Shown here: positions 32,032 through 41,755 of the stretch, piece after piece
How the letters are laid out: each line of letters starts with the position of its first letter
How positions within the stretch are numbered: position 1 is the stretch's first letter
DNA from: Euborellia annulipes
Taxonomy: Eukaryota > Arthropoda > Insecta > Dermaptera > Anisolabididae
Length of the DNA stretch: 64,000 nucleotides
Direction: 5' to 3'
NCBI GenBank assembly: GCA_023213315.1
Contig: JAKCPI010007924.1
Span: 1 to 64,000 of the forward strand
Program-made: the position numbers and the translations under genes
Notes under the pieces: generated by a model
What the model was told of the DNA's origin: nothing
Seen by the model: the letters and a program-made list of their open reading frames with translations, nothing else
Database searches by the model: none

Positions 32032-32310
32032 TTTTTTTTTTTTTTTTATAAAAAAACATTCACACTTTTTTCTCATTCACACTCACACTCACACACACAT
32101 TCACACAGTCTTTTCGGCAACTTAGGCCATTTAAGACTTTTACGATAACCGTTATTTAATAATATATATTTATTTGGGGTCCAGGCATTCTTATTTAAGC
32201 CATTTGGTATCCAAGTGGCTTAAATAAAATCATCGGACTGCCTGGGATCCGAACCCGCGACGTTTGGTATACGTGGTTAGCACGCTAACTTCTACGCCAA
32301 GCCCCGAGGG
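32032..32310 (-). mobile_element. SINE-A copy
   Basis: Full length on the minus strand; TTAGATATTT and ATAGATATTT at the borders are a near-perfect TSD. Its left flank (TTATTTCTGAATTTTATAAGCAACCATT) is the same as that of the SINE at 27343. Confidence 0.88.
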
Positions 32311-32789
32311 CCCAATAGATATTTAATTTCTATACGAATTACGAAAAACTAAGTGTATTGAGATTGCATTTTTTTTGAGTTTTTATGCTTTTTTTTCCCT
32401 TTCGTGCTTATTTGAACTTATTTTACGAATATTTATAATTTTTTTTTATTAAAAAACACACTTTTTTCCCATTCACACACGCATACACCAGGACGAGGGC
32501 TCCCCCCACCCCCCGAAATTTTTCAAATGCATATGCATTTATAGGGATATACAGACATTAGCGGATCTCGGCCCCCCCTCCCCCCCCCCCCCCCGAAATG
32601 TTTGATCGGCCCCTCAAGTGCAAAAAAATATAGCCCTGTAAAAAAGATTTTTTCCACAGGGTGAAAAACTTTGGTTCCGCAAAAACAGAGTTTTTCGCAG
32701 GGCGGGGCCGAAAAGATTTGTAGGCTACACACCATTGCTATGAGTAATAATTGCTTATGAGATGCTTTTTTCCAACTTTTATGCTTATT
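32311..32789. other. Degenerate MITE-like C-tract sequence
   Basis: Poly-C at 32567-32594 with CGGATCTCGGCCCC and an internal palindrome (CCCTGTAAAAAAGATTTTTTCCACAGGG). Probably a decayed MITE of the GGGCGGATC type. No gene. Confidence 0.4.
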
Positions 32790-32983
32790 TAACAACTTTT
32801 TTTTTATAAAAAAACATTCACTCTTTTTTCTCATTCACACTCATACTCACACACACATTCATACAGTCTTTTCGGCAACTTAGGCCATTTAAGACTTTAG
32901 ACGATAACCGTTGTGATTAATATATAAATTGTGGGGTCAGGCATTTCTATTTAAGCCATCTGGTATCCAAATGGCTTAAATAT
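32790..32983 (-). mobile_element. SINE-A copy, 5'-truncated, with TSD
   Basis: Poly-T to GGCTTAAATA. The promoter part is missing. TTATTTAACAACTTTTT and TTATTCAACAACTTTTT flank it. Confidence 0.85.
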
Positions 32984-33054
32984 TATTCAACAACTTTTTA
33001 TTCAAGATTTCTATGCTTTTTTAAGCACTTTTTTCCATTTTTTATGCTTTTTTG

Positions 33055-33815
33055 TCCGGTTTATAGGCATGGGAAAATATTTATATTTTGTTACCATGGC
33101 AACAGTGGCGTAACTAGGTGGGGTGAGGGGGGGCGCCCCCGCCCCAGGCGCATCAAGAAGCCCTTGACGCCCCTCGAAACCGGCATAGGCGCCTTACGGC
33201 CTATGAAGCCCCCTGGAAAATCGGCGCCCTAGTTGAGCTTTGCCCCCCCCCCCGCCCTCCAAGGCTGGTTACGCCGCTGCATGGCAACCATTTCTCCTAT
33301 CTTTCCTATCAAGTACTAGAGTAAAGTGGTCTTCAGAAGATTTGAATGGCAAAATGAGAATATACATTTTAAAGAGCATAGAAAAAATAATAGATTTTTG
33401 AATTTTAATCAAATTCGTTGTAGCGAATTTTGAGTAAATCAAAAAAAAAAAAAAAAAAAAAAAAAAACTGAAAAAGTACATCAGTAAAGTACTAGTACAC
33501 TTTGACTGATTTTGTTTAAAAGCTTCGTGTCACGTCCCATGTATGTGCCTAACTAACATATAAAATTTCAACCTCCTAGCTCAATTGCTTCATGCTTTAA
33601 ATTGAACAAAGCTTTCCCTTGAAACCCCCACCGCAATCCTTAAATTTAACTTTAAATTGAACACACACAGATAGACAGTCCATGTCTGCCATGTCCATGT
33701 TTCAGGGAACCTCAAAACGTGTAAATCCTTCAAAATCGACATCGAATTTTTGACATAAATCCAATACTTTCTCCCTCTATTAACATAGATATATATATGT
33801 AAGAGAAAGTAAAAA
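33055..33815 (-). repeat. Family A copy interrupted in its X-box by a hAT MITE
   Basis: The copy runs from GGCATGGGAAAATATTTATA to the 5' hairpin at about 33770-33810. The MITE 33103-33279 sits inside GTTACCATGGCAAC and duplicates CATGGCAA. Confidence 0.82.
33103..33279. mobile_element. hAT MITE (CAGTGGCGTAACTAG)
   Basis: Ends CAGTGGCGTAACTAGG and CTGGTTACGCCGCTG; 8-bp TSD CATGGCAA at 33095-33102 and 33280-33287. GC-rich, 177 bp. The 62-aa frame is not a gene. Confidence 0.92.
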
Positions 33816-34105
33816 AATCTATATAATTGTGAGTCCTAAGACTTGTCTATTCCCCTTTGGCGTCGGAGTAATTAAATAATGAGAAAAAGAACAAAGATGA
33901 ATGAACATGGGAAGGACCCAAAGGAGTCAAATATTTATTTCAAGCAAGTCATGACAAAACTCCATTAATAAAAAAAAGAAAAAAAAAAGCTTCACACAGT
34001 CAATCAAGCAAATGTTCAATTTCCATCCATCGGGAATTCAACTGGAACACCTTCCTTTCTTTTGCTCACCTGAAAAATTCATTAATTCAAATAAAAATTC
34101 AAAAC
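33816..34105. other. No recognisable gene
   Basis: AT-rich unassigned sequence; no repeat family recognised. Confidence 0.4.
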
Positions 34106-34125
34106 ACTTTTTTATTTTTATATTT

Positions 34126-34391
34126 ATTTATTTTTTTTTAACACTCACATTTTTTTCTCATTCACACTCACACTCACACACACATTCATACAGTCTTTTC
34201 GGCAACTTAGGCCATTCAATACTTTGACGATAACCGTTGTAGAGAATATATCTATTGTGGGGTCAGGCATTTCTATTTAAGCCATCTGGTATCCAAATGG
34301 CTTAAATAAAATCATCGGACTGTCTAGGTCCGAACCCGCGACGTTTGGTATAGGAGGTAAGCACGCTACCTACTACGCCAAACTTGGGGGC
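34126..34391 (-). mobile_element. SINE-A copy with TSD
   Basis: Full length on the minus strand. CACTTTTTTATTTTTAT flanks both sides (about 34105 and 34391). Confidence 0.88.
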
Positions 34392-34526
34392 ACTTTTTTA
34401 TTTTTATTTTTATTTGTTTTTTTGTTAACATAACCAAAACAAGAGTGTGCTTAATTAAGACCGCACGACCGAAGTATTCAGTATGAATATGGATATACTT
34501 GAACGAATAAATTAGCCTATAATTAA

Positions 34527-35218
34527 AAAATCTGGTGTGACTGGCGCACAGCACACAACTTTCTCTTACCTTCGGTAATCGAAAGTTGTGTACTGTGCTT
34601 GTCACACCAGATTTTTCGTGTCGAAATATATTTAGTTCCCGACAGTACGGTACATTTGAATTCAGATGTAAAATTTATAAGTATGGGAAAATATTTATAT
34701 TTTGTTACCATGGCAACCATTTCTCCTATCTTCCCTATGAAATACAAGAGTAAAGTGGTCTTCAGAAGATTTCAATCGCAAAATGAGAATATACATTTTA
34801 AAGAGCATCTAAAAAATAATTGATTTTTGAATTTTAAAAAAAATCGTTGGAGGAAATTTAGAGAAAATCGAAAAAAACTGAAAAAGTACATCAGTAAAGT
34901 ACTAGTAATCTTTGGCCGATTTTGATTAAAAGCTTATTTTTCCGGTCCCGGGGGGTGTTTAAGTTAAATATAGAATTTCAACCTTGTAGCTCAATTCCTT
35001 CATGCTTAAAATTGAACACAGACACACCCACCCACCCACCCACACACCCACCCACCCACCCACACACAGACAGACCATGTCGCGAAAACCACTTTTTTGG
35101 ATTCAGGGGACCTCAAAACGTGAAGATCCATCAAAATCTCGACATCGAATTTTTGACATGAATCCAATACTTTCTCTCTATATATATATTACATATGTAC
35201 ATAGGTAAGAGAAAGTAA
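34527..35218 (-). repeat. Family A copy, full length
   Basis: Terminal hairpin AAAAAATCTGGTGTGAC...GTCACACCAGATTTTT (34527-34615), X-box at 34704-34717, core, (CCCA)n microsatellite (35027-35063) and 5' hairpin ending AAGAGAAAGT. Very close to the copy at 6384-7068. Confidence 0.9.
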
Positions 35219-35239
35219 AATAAGTTATATTAATTAAAT

Positions 35240-35345
35240 ATCGAAAATCTCGCGTGTACTGTGCTTGTCACACCAGATTTTTTGTATCGACATTTATGTA
35301 TTTAGTTTCCACCAATACATATAATAAATTCAAGAGGTATTAAAA
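35240..35345 (-). repeat. Family A 3' fragment
   Basis: TGTGCTTGTCACACCAGATTTTTTG then TTTAGTTTCCACCAATA. Confidence 0.6.
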
Positions 35346-35391
35346 TTTAAAATCTGGTGGAACTGGCGCACAGCACACAACTTTCTCTTAA

Positions 35392-35679
35392 ATTAAAATT
35401 AAATATACAAATTAAACACTAGGTTATTTATTTCAAAGGTTTTATTAATTAAAAAATAACACTTGATACGTATTTCGACAATTCCTTGTCATCATCAGAA
35501 GTGATTACATTCTAACTTCTGATGATGACAAGGAATTGTCGAAATACGTATCAAAAGTTAATTTTTAATTAATAAAACCTTTGAAACAAATAAACTAGTG
35601 TTTAATTTGTATATTTAATTTTAATTTACAAAATGTTTCAACGAGAACCAACGATCGAAAGTTTAAATCTTATGTAACT
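35392..35679. mobile_element. Penelope-like palindrome, compact
   Basis: Arms of about 115 bp are inverted (AAATTAAACACTAG...AATAAATAAAACCTTTGAAA type) around AAGTGATTACATTCTAACTT. Each arm carries CTGATGA...GAAATACGTATC. The commonest feature of a Penelope repeat is kept, but no TSD was fixed. Confidence 0.6.
35514..35558 (+). ncRNA. Hammerhead-ribozyme-like motif (palindromic ACGT stem III)
   Basis: ACTT-CTGATGA, GACA...TGTC stem II, GAAA, TACGTA, TC, AAAAGT. The core is perfect, stem II is 4 bp or more, and stem I is ACTT/AAGT. The mirror copy on the minus strand is at 35461-35502. Confidence 0.55.
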
Positions 35680-36026
35680 TTCTCTTATCTTCAGTAATCG
35701 AAATTTGTGTTCTGTGCTTTGTCACACCAGAATTTTGTGTCGACATATATTTAGTTCCCGACAGTATGGAACATTTGAATTCAAGATGTAAAATTTATAA
35801 GTATGGGAAAATATTTATATTTTGTTTCCCCATTTCTCCTATCTTTCCTATGAAGTACAAGAGTAAAGTGGTCTTCAGAAGATTTCAATTGCAAAATGAG
35901 AATATACATTTTAAAGAGCATCTAAAAATTAATTGATTTATGAATTTTAAAAAAACTCGGAAAAAAAAAATTGAAAAAGTACATCAGTAAAGTAAGTACT
36001 AGTACTCTCTGGCCGATTTTGATTAA

Positions 36027-36413
36027 GGTGCGCGTCTCGAAAAACCGTTAAAACACGATTGACTCGAGGCGGCAAGAGATGGCGTTAGTGTTCCCCATAG
36101 GAATACAAAGGACAAATTGCATTTCATTCTAGACTTTCCAGCTAATTAATTAAGGGTAGAAAATTAATTATTTTTTAACACAATGATTACTAATTTAATT
36201 ATCTACAACTTACAGAGCTCCTTTTTTAAAAATATCTTTTATTTAATGCGATTAATCTAAAAAAAATTTTTTTTTTTTTCGAAAATCAAAAAAAGGGCTT
36301 CTATTATTTGTAGATATTTTAAATAGTTTTAATTTAAAAAAAAAATTGAGGTCGATAGCTTCAAAATTGTGGCCGCTGGAAAGTCCCAAAATTAGCACCC
36401 CGAGACGAGCACC
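36027..36413. mobile_element. TTAA-targeting element, full copy
   Basis: Ends GGTGCGCGTCTCG and CGAGACGAGCACC are inverted repeats flanked by TTAA (36023-36026, 36414-36417). The interior is AT-rich with no transposase. A second copy begins at 37633, also directly after TTAA. Confidence 0.82.
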
Positions 36414-36450
36414 TTAAAAGCTTACTTTCATCCCTCACGGGAGTTTTTTC

Positions 36451-36825
36451 GGACCACCTTAGTGATCACCCTACTATATATTACAATAGTAGACTATTAA
36501 CATAGAAAAATTAATTTCCATTTTTTTTTTTTTTTAAATAATTTCAAAGATAATCTCTTTTTCATAAAAAGAGCGGAACGAGGAGGGAGGAAGCTATATT
36601 AATTTAATAATTACATTTTTTTTTTCTCTTGCTGACTCAGGGAAGTCACGTAAGTTCTGATTGTAATCTAAACATTTTGATCTGACAATACTAGCTTATT
36701 GTCAAAGCTATCGTTTCTCTTTCAAGTTACGGTACTGAAGGTGTCATAACAAATGATATCTTCAGTATCGGTTAAGATAAATATAAAATTCACCATTCCA
36801 GAAAATCATTTTTCAAGAATTTTCT
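36451..36825. other. No recognisable gene
   Basis: AT-rich sequence without a recognised repeat. Confidence 0.4.
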
Positions 36826-36833
36826 CCTCAATG

Positions 36834-37102
36834 TAAGGGCGGATCTAGAGGTGTTTCTTGGGGGGGGGGGGGGTAATCTGGTGTGACTCGTCACACAGCA
36901 CACTATTTTTTCTTAATTTCGGTAATTTAAAGGCTCATTATGTACTTGTTTGCCAGAATATAAGTACAAATCAAATTTTTAAGTATTAATTTTTAAACTT
37001 TTACATTCAAAATAAATTTTTTTTTTCGAAAAAAAGTTTTTTTTTTCAAATCTTGGGGGGAGTAATTACCCCCTTTACCCTCCCCCCTTGTATCCGCCCT
37101 TG
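36834..37102. mobile_element. hAT MITE (AAGGGCGGATC family) with a captured family A hairpin
   Basis: Ends TAAGGGCGGATCTAGAGG and TATCCGCCCTTG; 8-bp TSD CCTCAATG at 36826-36833 and 37103-37110. 36877-36930 contains AATCTGGTGTGACTCGTCACACAGC, a piece related to the family A terminus. Confidence 0.9.
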
Positions 37103-37139
37103 CCTCAATGTTACTCAACTTTCATATTTTATTTTATTG

Positions 37140-37515
37140 TTCGGTGAAATCTTCTGAAGACCACTTTACTCTTGTACTTCATAAAAAAGATAGGAGAAAT
37201 GGTTGCCATGGTAACAAAATATAATTTTTTTTTAACATTCACACTTTTTTCTCATTCACACTCACACTCACACACACTTTCATACAGTCTTTTCGGCAAC
37301 TGAGGCCATTTAAGACTTTAGACGATAACCGTTGTAATTAATATATATTATTGGAGGTTCAGGCATTTCTATTTAAGCCATCTGGTATCCAAATGGCTTA
37401 AATAAAATCATCGGACTGCCTGGGCCCGAACCCGCGACATTTGGTATAGGAGGTAAACATGCTACCTACTACGCCAAAAATATAAATATTCTCCCATGTT
37501 TATAAATTTTATATC
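37140..37515 (+). repeat. Family A 3' part split by a SINE
   Basis: X-box at 37202-37215. AAAATATAA is repeated at the SINE borders. It ends at TTTATATC, where the next SINE is inserted. Confidence 0.78.
37227..37476 (-). mobile_element. SINE-A copy
   Basis: Minus strand, nearly full length; the 5' terminal CGGGGC is missing. B-box is CGGGTTCGGGCCC. Confidence 0.85.
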
Positions 37516-37632
37516 GCCCACGGGGCTTGGAGTAGTTGGTAGCGTGCCTACCTTCTATACCGAACGTCGCGGGTTCGGACCCCAGGCAGTCCGATGATTT
37601 TATTTAAGCCATTTGGATACCAAATGGCTTAA
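37516..37632 (+). mobile_element. SINE-A copy, 3' part displaced
   Basis: 5' end to the stem-loop. It breaks at TTAA where a second TTAA element starts. Confidence 0.85.
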
Positions 37633-37780
37633 GGTGCGCGACTCGAAAAACCGTTAAAACACGATTGACTCGAGGCGACAAGAGATGGCGTTAGTGTTCC
37701 CCCATTGGAATACACGGAACTTGTTCCATTTTATTCTAGACTTTCCAGCTAATTAATTAAAGGCAAAAGATTAATCATTA
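37633..37780. mobile_element. TTAA-targeting element, left part
   Basis: GGTGCGCGACTCGAAAAACC follows TTAA and matches 36027-36170. The right end is not found, so it is truncated. Confidence 0.75.
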
Positions 37781-38125
37781 ATTGCACCGTTTCACTATTA
37801 ATTTTTCTAAAATTTTCCGGGATGCACCCCCTCCCCTCTATTGGTAAATCATGTATTTAGCGTTCCTACACTGAAAATTTTGCCACTACACCACTGATTA
37901 ATACTCAAAAATTGACTCTACATTTGACTCAATGCACTGGCATTTGAGTTTATACTCTCGAAAATGGACTGAAATTGGCGTTATCTAATTAAAGCCGAAA
38001 CTGTCTCCACTACTCCTGAGGCTTATTTTCTTGCCTGCTCCATCACCTATTGTATAGATAAATTAATTCATAATTATCAGTTAATCTCAGATTTAACATA
38101 AAAAACAATTTTTTTTTTGTTTCAG

Positions 38126-38833
38126 ATGGAAATGTTGGGGACGTCGTCATCGCCATCAAGTGACGCGTTGTTGTGATCGATTGAAATTTCTCGTACATAA
38201 CGTTATAGAAAAGATATTTCAAAAGTGAATGAGCGGATTTCTGATTTCTGAGACTGAAAGCGACGACGAAGAAGATGGACAAACAACAACAACAACAACA
38301 ACAACGCAACAAAATGATTTTAAATGGGGCTTGAAAACAACCTCTCACTCGTTTTTTCATATTTTCAATTAAAATTAAATCCGACATTCAAGTGTCATTC
38401 ATCTAAATGCATATTCAATCAAGTCAATTAACGACAATCATACATAAACCGTCCGAATCGACCCCAACGAGGAGCTTTTAATATTAAAGATCTCGTTTTT
38501 TTTTCCCCTTTGGGACCAATCGAATAAAGTGCAATTTCAAATATGGCCGCGTCTTGTAGTGAAACCAGAAGATCGTCCGCGCTCTCATCCACGACCGCTG
38601 GGCTTGATATCGAACAATTGCGTAGGGAAATCCTCCTCGGTGGCCGTGGACGACGCGCGTGTAGTGAACAAAGCCCGACGGGGCATTTGTGGGGACATGG
38701 CGGCCGACGGGGACCATGGTCGAGAAAAAGAACTTCGGCACCACAAATGGGACAGCATCATCAACAACAAACAATCGCCTTGGTGCTACGATCGCGGAGA
38801 AGTTGGCCGGTGGCACCACATCGACAAGAAAGG
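38126..38833 (+). other. CpG-rich candidate host exon
   Basis: The left border is a good acceptor (T-tract then GTTTCAG, 38108-38125) and the right border a good donor (AAG then GTATGT at 38834). CpG and GC are clearly higher than in the surroundings and no repeat family is recognised. Three forward frames are open near the 3' end: from ATG 38543 (MAASCSETRRSS...), from ATG 38697 in another frame (MAADGDHGREKEL...), and from about 38650 in the third (...VEKKNFGTTNGTASSTTN). The upstream part contains a CAA repeat (38282-38305) and stops. This could be a 5' exon (UTR plus start) of a host gene. No domain is recognised and the antisense strand is also open. Confidence 0.4.
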
Positions 38834-39067
38834 TATGTCAGCAACATTTCTCTTCCAGGCATATTAAAGATCTCTTGCAATGGACCGGACAAAAGCTTGC
38901 TGTAAAAGTAAATCAAGAGAAAAATCAAAATATTCAGCTTCCTATTAAATTTATTTTATTATTCGTTGAATCTATCTATATATAATAATAGCGGAGTGTC
39001 CGTCTGTCTGTCACGCTCTGTTTGACCAACTTTCCACTGGAATTTTCAAGTTTGGCAGTATTATAGA
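38834..39067. other. Possible intron start and family E end
   Basis: GTATGTCAG at 38834 could open an intron. From about 38975 the family E start TATATATAATAATAGCGGAGTGTCCGTCTG is present, truncated by the next element. Confidence 0.4.
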
Positions 39068-39129
39068 GTAAAGGATTGAAGAGGAAAGCAGCCAGGCAGG
39101 GAGCCTCATATTAAATCAAACTCCTTTTT

Positions 39130-39176
39130 CGCAAAACCTTTCGGCCGATTTATTCGTGCCATCTTCAGTTGCATCG
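39130..39176 (-). ncRNA. Hammerhead-like motif
   Basis: On the minus strand: TGCAA-CTGAAGA, TGGC...GGCC, GAAAGGTT, TTGCG. Same GAAAG change as at 7752-7796, so the change was shared by the family. Confidence 0.42.
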
Positions 39177-39338
39177 GAGTTTTTTAGTAAAAAGAGTTGT
39201 CAAATCAGGAAATGTGACATTTCGAAATTCTCTTCGTAAAGACTCTCATCATATGCAATTATTTACATTGTTATTTATACACATAGGCTATTCTACAATA
39301 AATAAGCTTATGAACAGACTGTTGACAACTCTATTTAC

Positions 39339-39609
39339 GCCCACGGGGCGTGGTGTAGAGGTTAGCGTGCTAACCTCATATACCAAACGTCGCGGGTTCG
39401 GACCCCAGGCAGTCCGATGATTTTATTTAAGCCAATTGGATACCAGATGGCTTAAATAAAAATGCCTGGACCCTAATATATATAAATTCATAAATAACGG
39501 TTATCGTAAATGTCTTATATGGCCTGAGCTGCCGAAAAGACAGTGTGAATGTGTGTGTGAGTGTGAGTGTGAATGAGAAAAAAGTGTGAATGTTTAAAAA
39601 AAAAAAAAA
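39339..39609 (+). mobile_element. SINE-A copy with TSD inside a Penelope-like arm
   Basis: Full length. 12-bp TSD AACTCTATTTAC at 39327-39338 and 39610-39621. Almost identical to the copy at 13164. Confidence 0.94.
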
Positions 39610-39692
39610 AACTCTATTTACTAAAAAACTGTAGTCTTTATAATGTTAAATATTTTTATTAAAAATTTTTTTAAATGTATTTAGGTAAATAA

Positions 39693-39855
39693 CATTTTTT
39701 TTTTAATAAAAAAACATTCACACTTTTTTCTCATTCACACTCACACTCACACACACATTCACTCAATCTTTTCGGCAACTCAGGCCATTTAAGACTTTAG
39801 ACGATAACCGTTGTAATTAATATATATTATTGGAGGTTCAGGCATTTCTATTTGG
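39693..39855 (-). mobile_element. SINE-A copy, 5'-truncated
   Basis: Poly-T to AGGCATTTCTATTT; the stem-loop and promoter are missing. Confidence 0.8.
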
Positions 39856-40198
39856 CTTTGATATTGATTGAATAACTTAGTATATAAAATATTCAATCAA
39901 AAACAATCAAATTTTAGTCTCAAAACGTACTGAAAATGATTAAAAATCGATTTTCCAAATTTATTTTGACATATTAATTTTTACTTTCTATTAAAATTCA
40001 AAAATTGCCGAGACCAGAGTCACTGGTCACATTTGCAATTTGTGAATCAGTGCGTACGGCTCTCGGAGAATAAGAAGTCAGATTTATGCCTCGATTAAAA
40101 AATTTTTTTTTCTCAGGTTCCTATATCTGAAACACACTTACTTTGCCATTGGCGAAATGGTTTTTCCGACGGCCATTTAATTAAGTTAAAAAAAAAAA
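39856..40198. other. No recognisable gene
   Basis: AT-rich, with a family A scrap starting at about 40199. Confidence 0.4.
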
Positions 40199-40297
40199 AA
40201 AAAAAAAAAATTCAAAAATCAATTATTTTTTTGATGCTGTTCTCATTTTGCTTTCAAAATTGTTTGAAGACCACCATGGGCGTAACTAGAGAATTTG

Positions 40298-41094
40298 AGT
40301 AGTTGGTAGCGCGTCTACCTTCTATACCGAACGTCGCGGGTTCGGACCCCAGGCAGTCCGAAGATTTTATTTAAGGCATTTGGATACCAAATGGCTTAAA
40401 TAAGAATGCCTGGACCCAAATATGTATAATAATCAATAACGGATATCGTTTAAAGCAGGGGTGGGCAAAAGCCGGCCCGCGGGTCGGATCCGGCCCTTTT
40501 GCTTATTTTATCCGGCCCGTTGAAAAATCCCTTTTATGCGATTTTGTTGAAATCAACAGTATAAATAATCAAACATATAAATAATAGAGTATTATAATTT
40601 CTAAGAGCCGTAACCATATCACTACTTTTATGTACGCAACATACTAGGTCTGTTCGATTATAATCTTTCATTAACTGATTTATTTAATGACAATTAATTT
40701 AATATAATGGATCATATTTCTTTAAAAATTACGTGACATATTTTACTGGGCAAAAATTGTTCGCATGTACACCCAAGTAAGACAATTTATTATTACTATT
40801 ATCTATTATTAACTGTCAAATTTCTTTGTCCAAATGCTTTAAAATGATACTTAGAGTGTTTTTGCCTAAAAAAACTTCTTGGGCAGGGAAAAACTCCACC
40901 CAAAACATTCGGGTGTGGAAAGCGTACGCGGTATAGTCCTGCGGCCTGGGAGACATTTTGAAAATTTCATTTTGGCCCGCGCTTAAAAGTATTTGCCCAC
41001 CCCTAGTTTAAAGTCTTAAATGGCCTAAGTTGCCGAAAAGACTGTGTGAATGAATGTGTGAATGTGAGTGTAAATGAAAAAAAAAAAAAAAAAA
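40298..41094 (+). mobile_element. SINE-A copy (5'-truncated) with TSD and nested hAT
   Basis: Starts at AGTAGTTGGTAGCG and ends in poly-A. 14-bp TSD AACTAGAGAATTTG at 40284-40297 and 41095-41108. The hAT element 40456-41005 sits in its 3' half. Confidence 0.92.
40456..41005. mobile_element. hAT element, CAGGGGTGGGCAAA family, copy 2
   Basis: Inverted ends CAGGGGTGGGCAAAAGCC and TTTGCCCACCCCTA; 8-bp TSD GTTTAAAG at 40448-40455 and 41006-41013. Similar along its whole length to 9609-10147 in reverse orientation. Confidence 0.93.
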
Positions 41095-41232
41095 AACTAG
41101 AGAATTTGGCCGGGGCGGGGGGCATGGGACCAGCCATCCTCCTGTGGGCCTGGAAAGCCCCATATTTTTTCAATTTTTCTTGGGGCCACGAGCATTCTGG
41201 GGAGGGCCAGCCCCCTAGTTACGCCCATGGTG

Positions 41233-41440
41233 GCACAATACCTTTTTAGCGCCCCCATTCAAAAACCATATAATATTATATGTAAAATATACAAAATTAT
41301 TATATTACACTGGCATAAAATATTTTCCAGAAATCAATTATAAAAAAAAATAAAAATTATCCAGCAATTTTATGTGCCCCTTTGTGAGTAGCGCCCGTGG
41401 CATGATGACCCCTCTCATCGCTACGCCACTGGGTGCATAT
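41233..41440. other. Fragment of another MITE
   Basis: 41255-41440 contains GCGCCCCCATTC and, near 41390-41430, GTAGCGCCCGTGGCATGATGACCCC...CTACGCCACTG, a MITE-end-like CAGTGGCGTAG in reverse. Its partner was not found. Confidence 0.4.
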
Positions 41441-41755
41441 GTATGTGAGAGAGAGTGGCTGTGTGTGTGTGTGTCTGTGTGTTTGGCGCTGGCAGCGCTC
41501 TCTAGGCTGTCTAGCAACATTAGCAATTCGCGCGCGGTGCGATCCCGCTTTTTTATTTGTCTCTCGGTTCCGTGTTTTTTTTTAACTTTTCGTTATTATT
41601 CAAATAGTATTTATTTATTTGTGTTATTCATTTAGTTATATAATAATTCGTTATAGTTTTATTTTTATGTGCGTGTGTTGTGAATTCAAAGTGATTTTCC
41701 TGCATTTGACGTCCTGGGGCCTGTCTGGCTGCAAACTTCAACTTTTAAAGGTAGA
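41441..41755 (+). promoter_or_regulatory. Promoter-like, CpG-bearing island
   Basis: A GT/GA run, then GGCGCTGGCAGCGCTCTC, a CpG cluster (TTCGCGCGCGGTGCGATCCCGC, 41527-41548), TTCCGTG, and a non-repeat stretch ending in a donor-like AAAG|GTAGAATTT at 41750. This fits the first, untranslated exon of a host gene. No coding sequence; support is compositional only. Confidence 0.3.

Larger units (their letters stand above)
35349..36450 (-). repeat. Family A copy with two insertions
   Basis: The hairpin left arm (35349-35391) and right arm (35680-35735) are separated by a palindrome. The core is at 35965-36026 and continues after the TTAA element at 36418-36450. The X-box is deleted (TTTTGTTTCCCCATTTC). 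Confidence 0.72.
39068..39640. mobile_element. Penelope-like palindrome, copy 2 (single arm plus centre)
   Basis: Matches the reverse complement of 7466-7860 through the left arm and centre. The second arm is reduced to TTGACAACTCTATTTAC...TAAAAAACT. A SINE-A is inserted in it. Confidence 0.7.
40275..41232. mobile_element. MITE with CATGGGCGTAACTAG ends, split by a SINE
   Basis: The ends CCACCATGGGCGTAACTAG and CTAGTTACGCCCATGGTGG form a perfect inverted repeat. GC-rich interior as in the hAT MITEs (compare 33103-33279). A TSD could not be fixed because the palindrome may include flank. SINE-A is inserted at 40298-41094. Confidence 0.72.

Noticed and set aside
20503..34823. Recurrent 74-84-aa open frames (MYFIGKIGEMVAMVTKYKYF and MSHQIFCVDIYLVPDSTEH types) as a small-protein gene family
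   Set aside because: They are translations of both strands of the family A X-box/3' region and drift with the repeat. No consistent start, and they run through the non-coding hairpin.
38484..38819. 111-aa antisense frame opposite the candidate exon
   Set aside because: It is open because the complementary forward frame is open, and it has no splice or start support of its own. It cannot be fully excluded.
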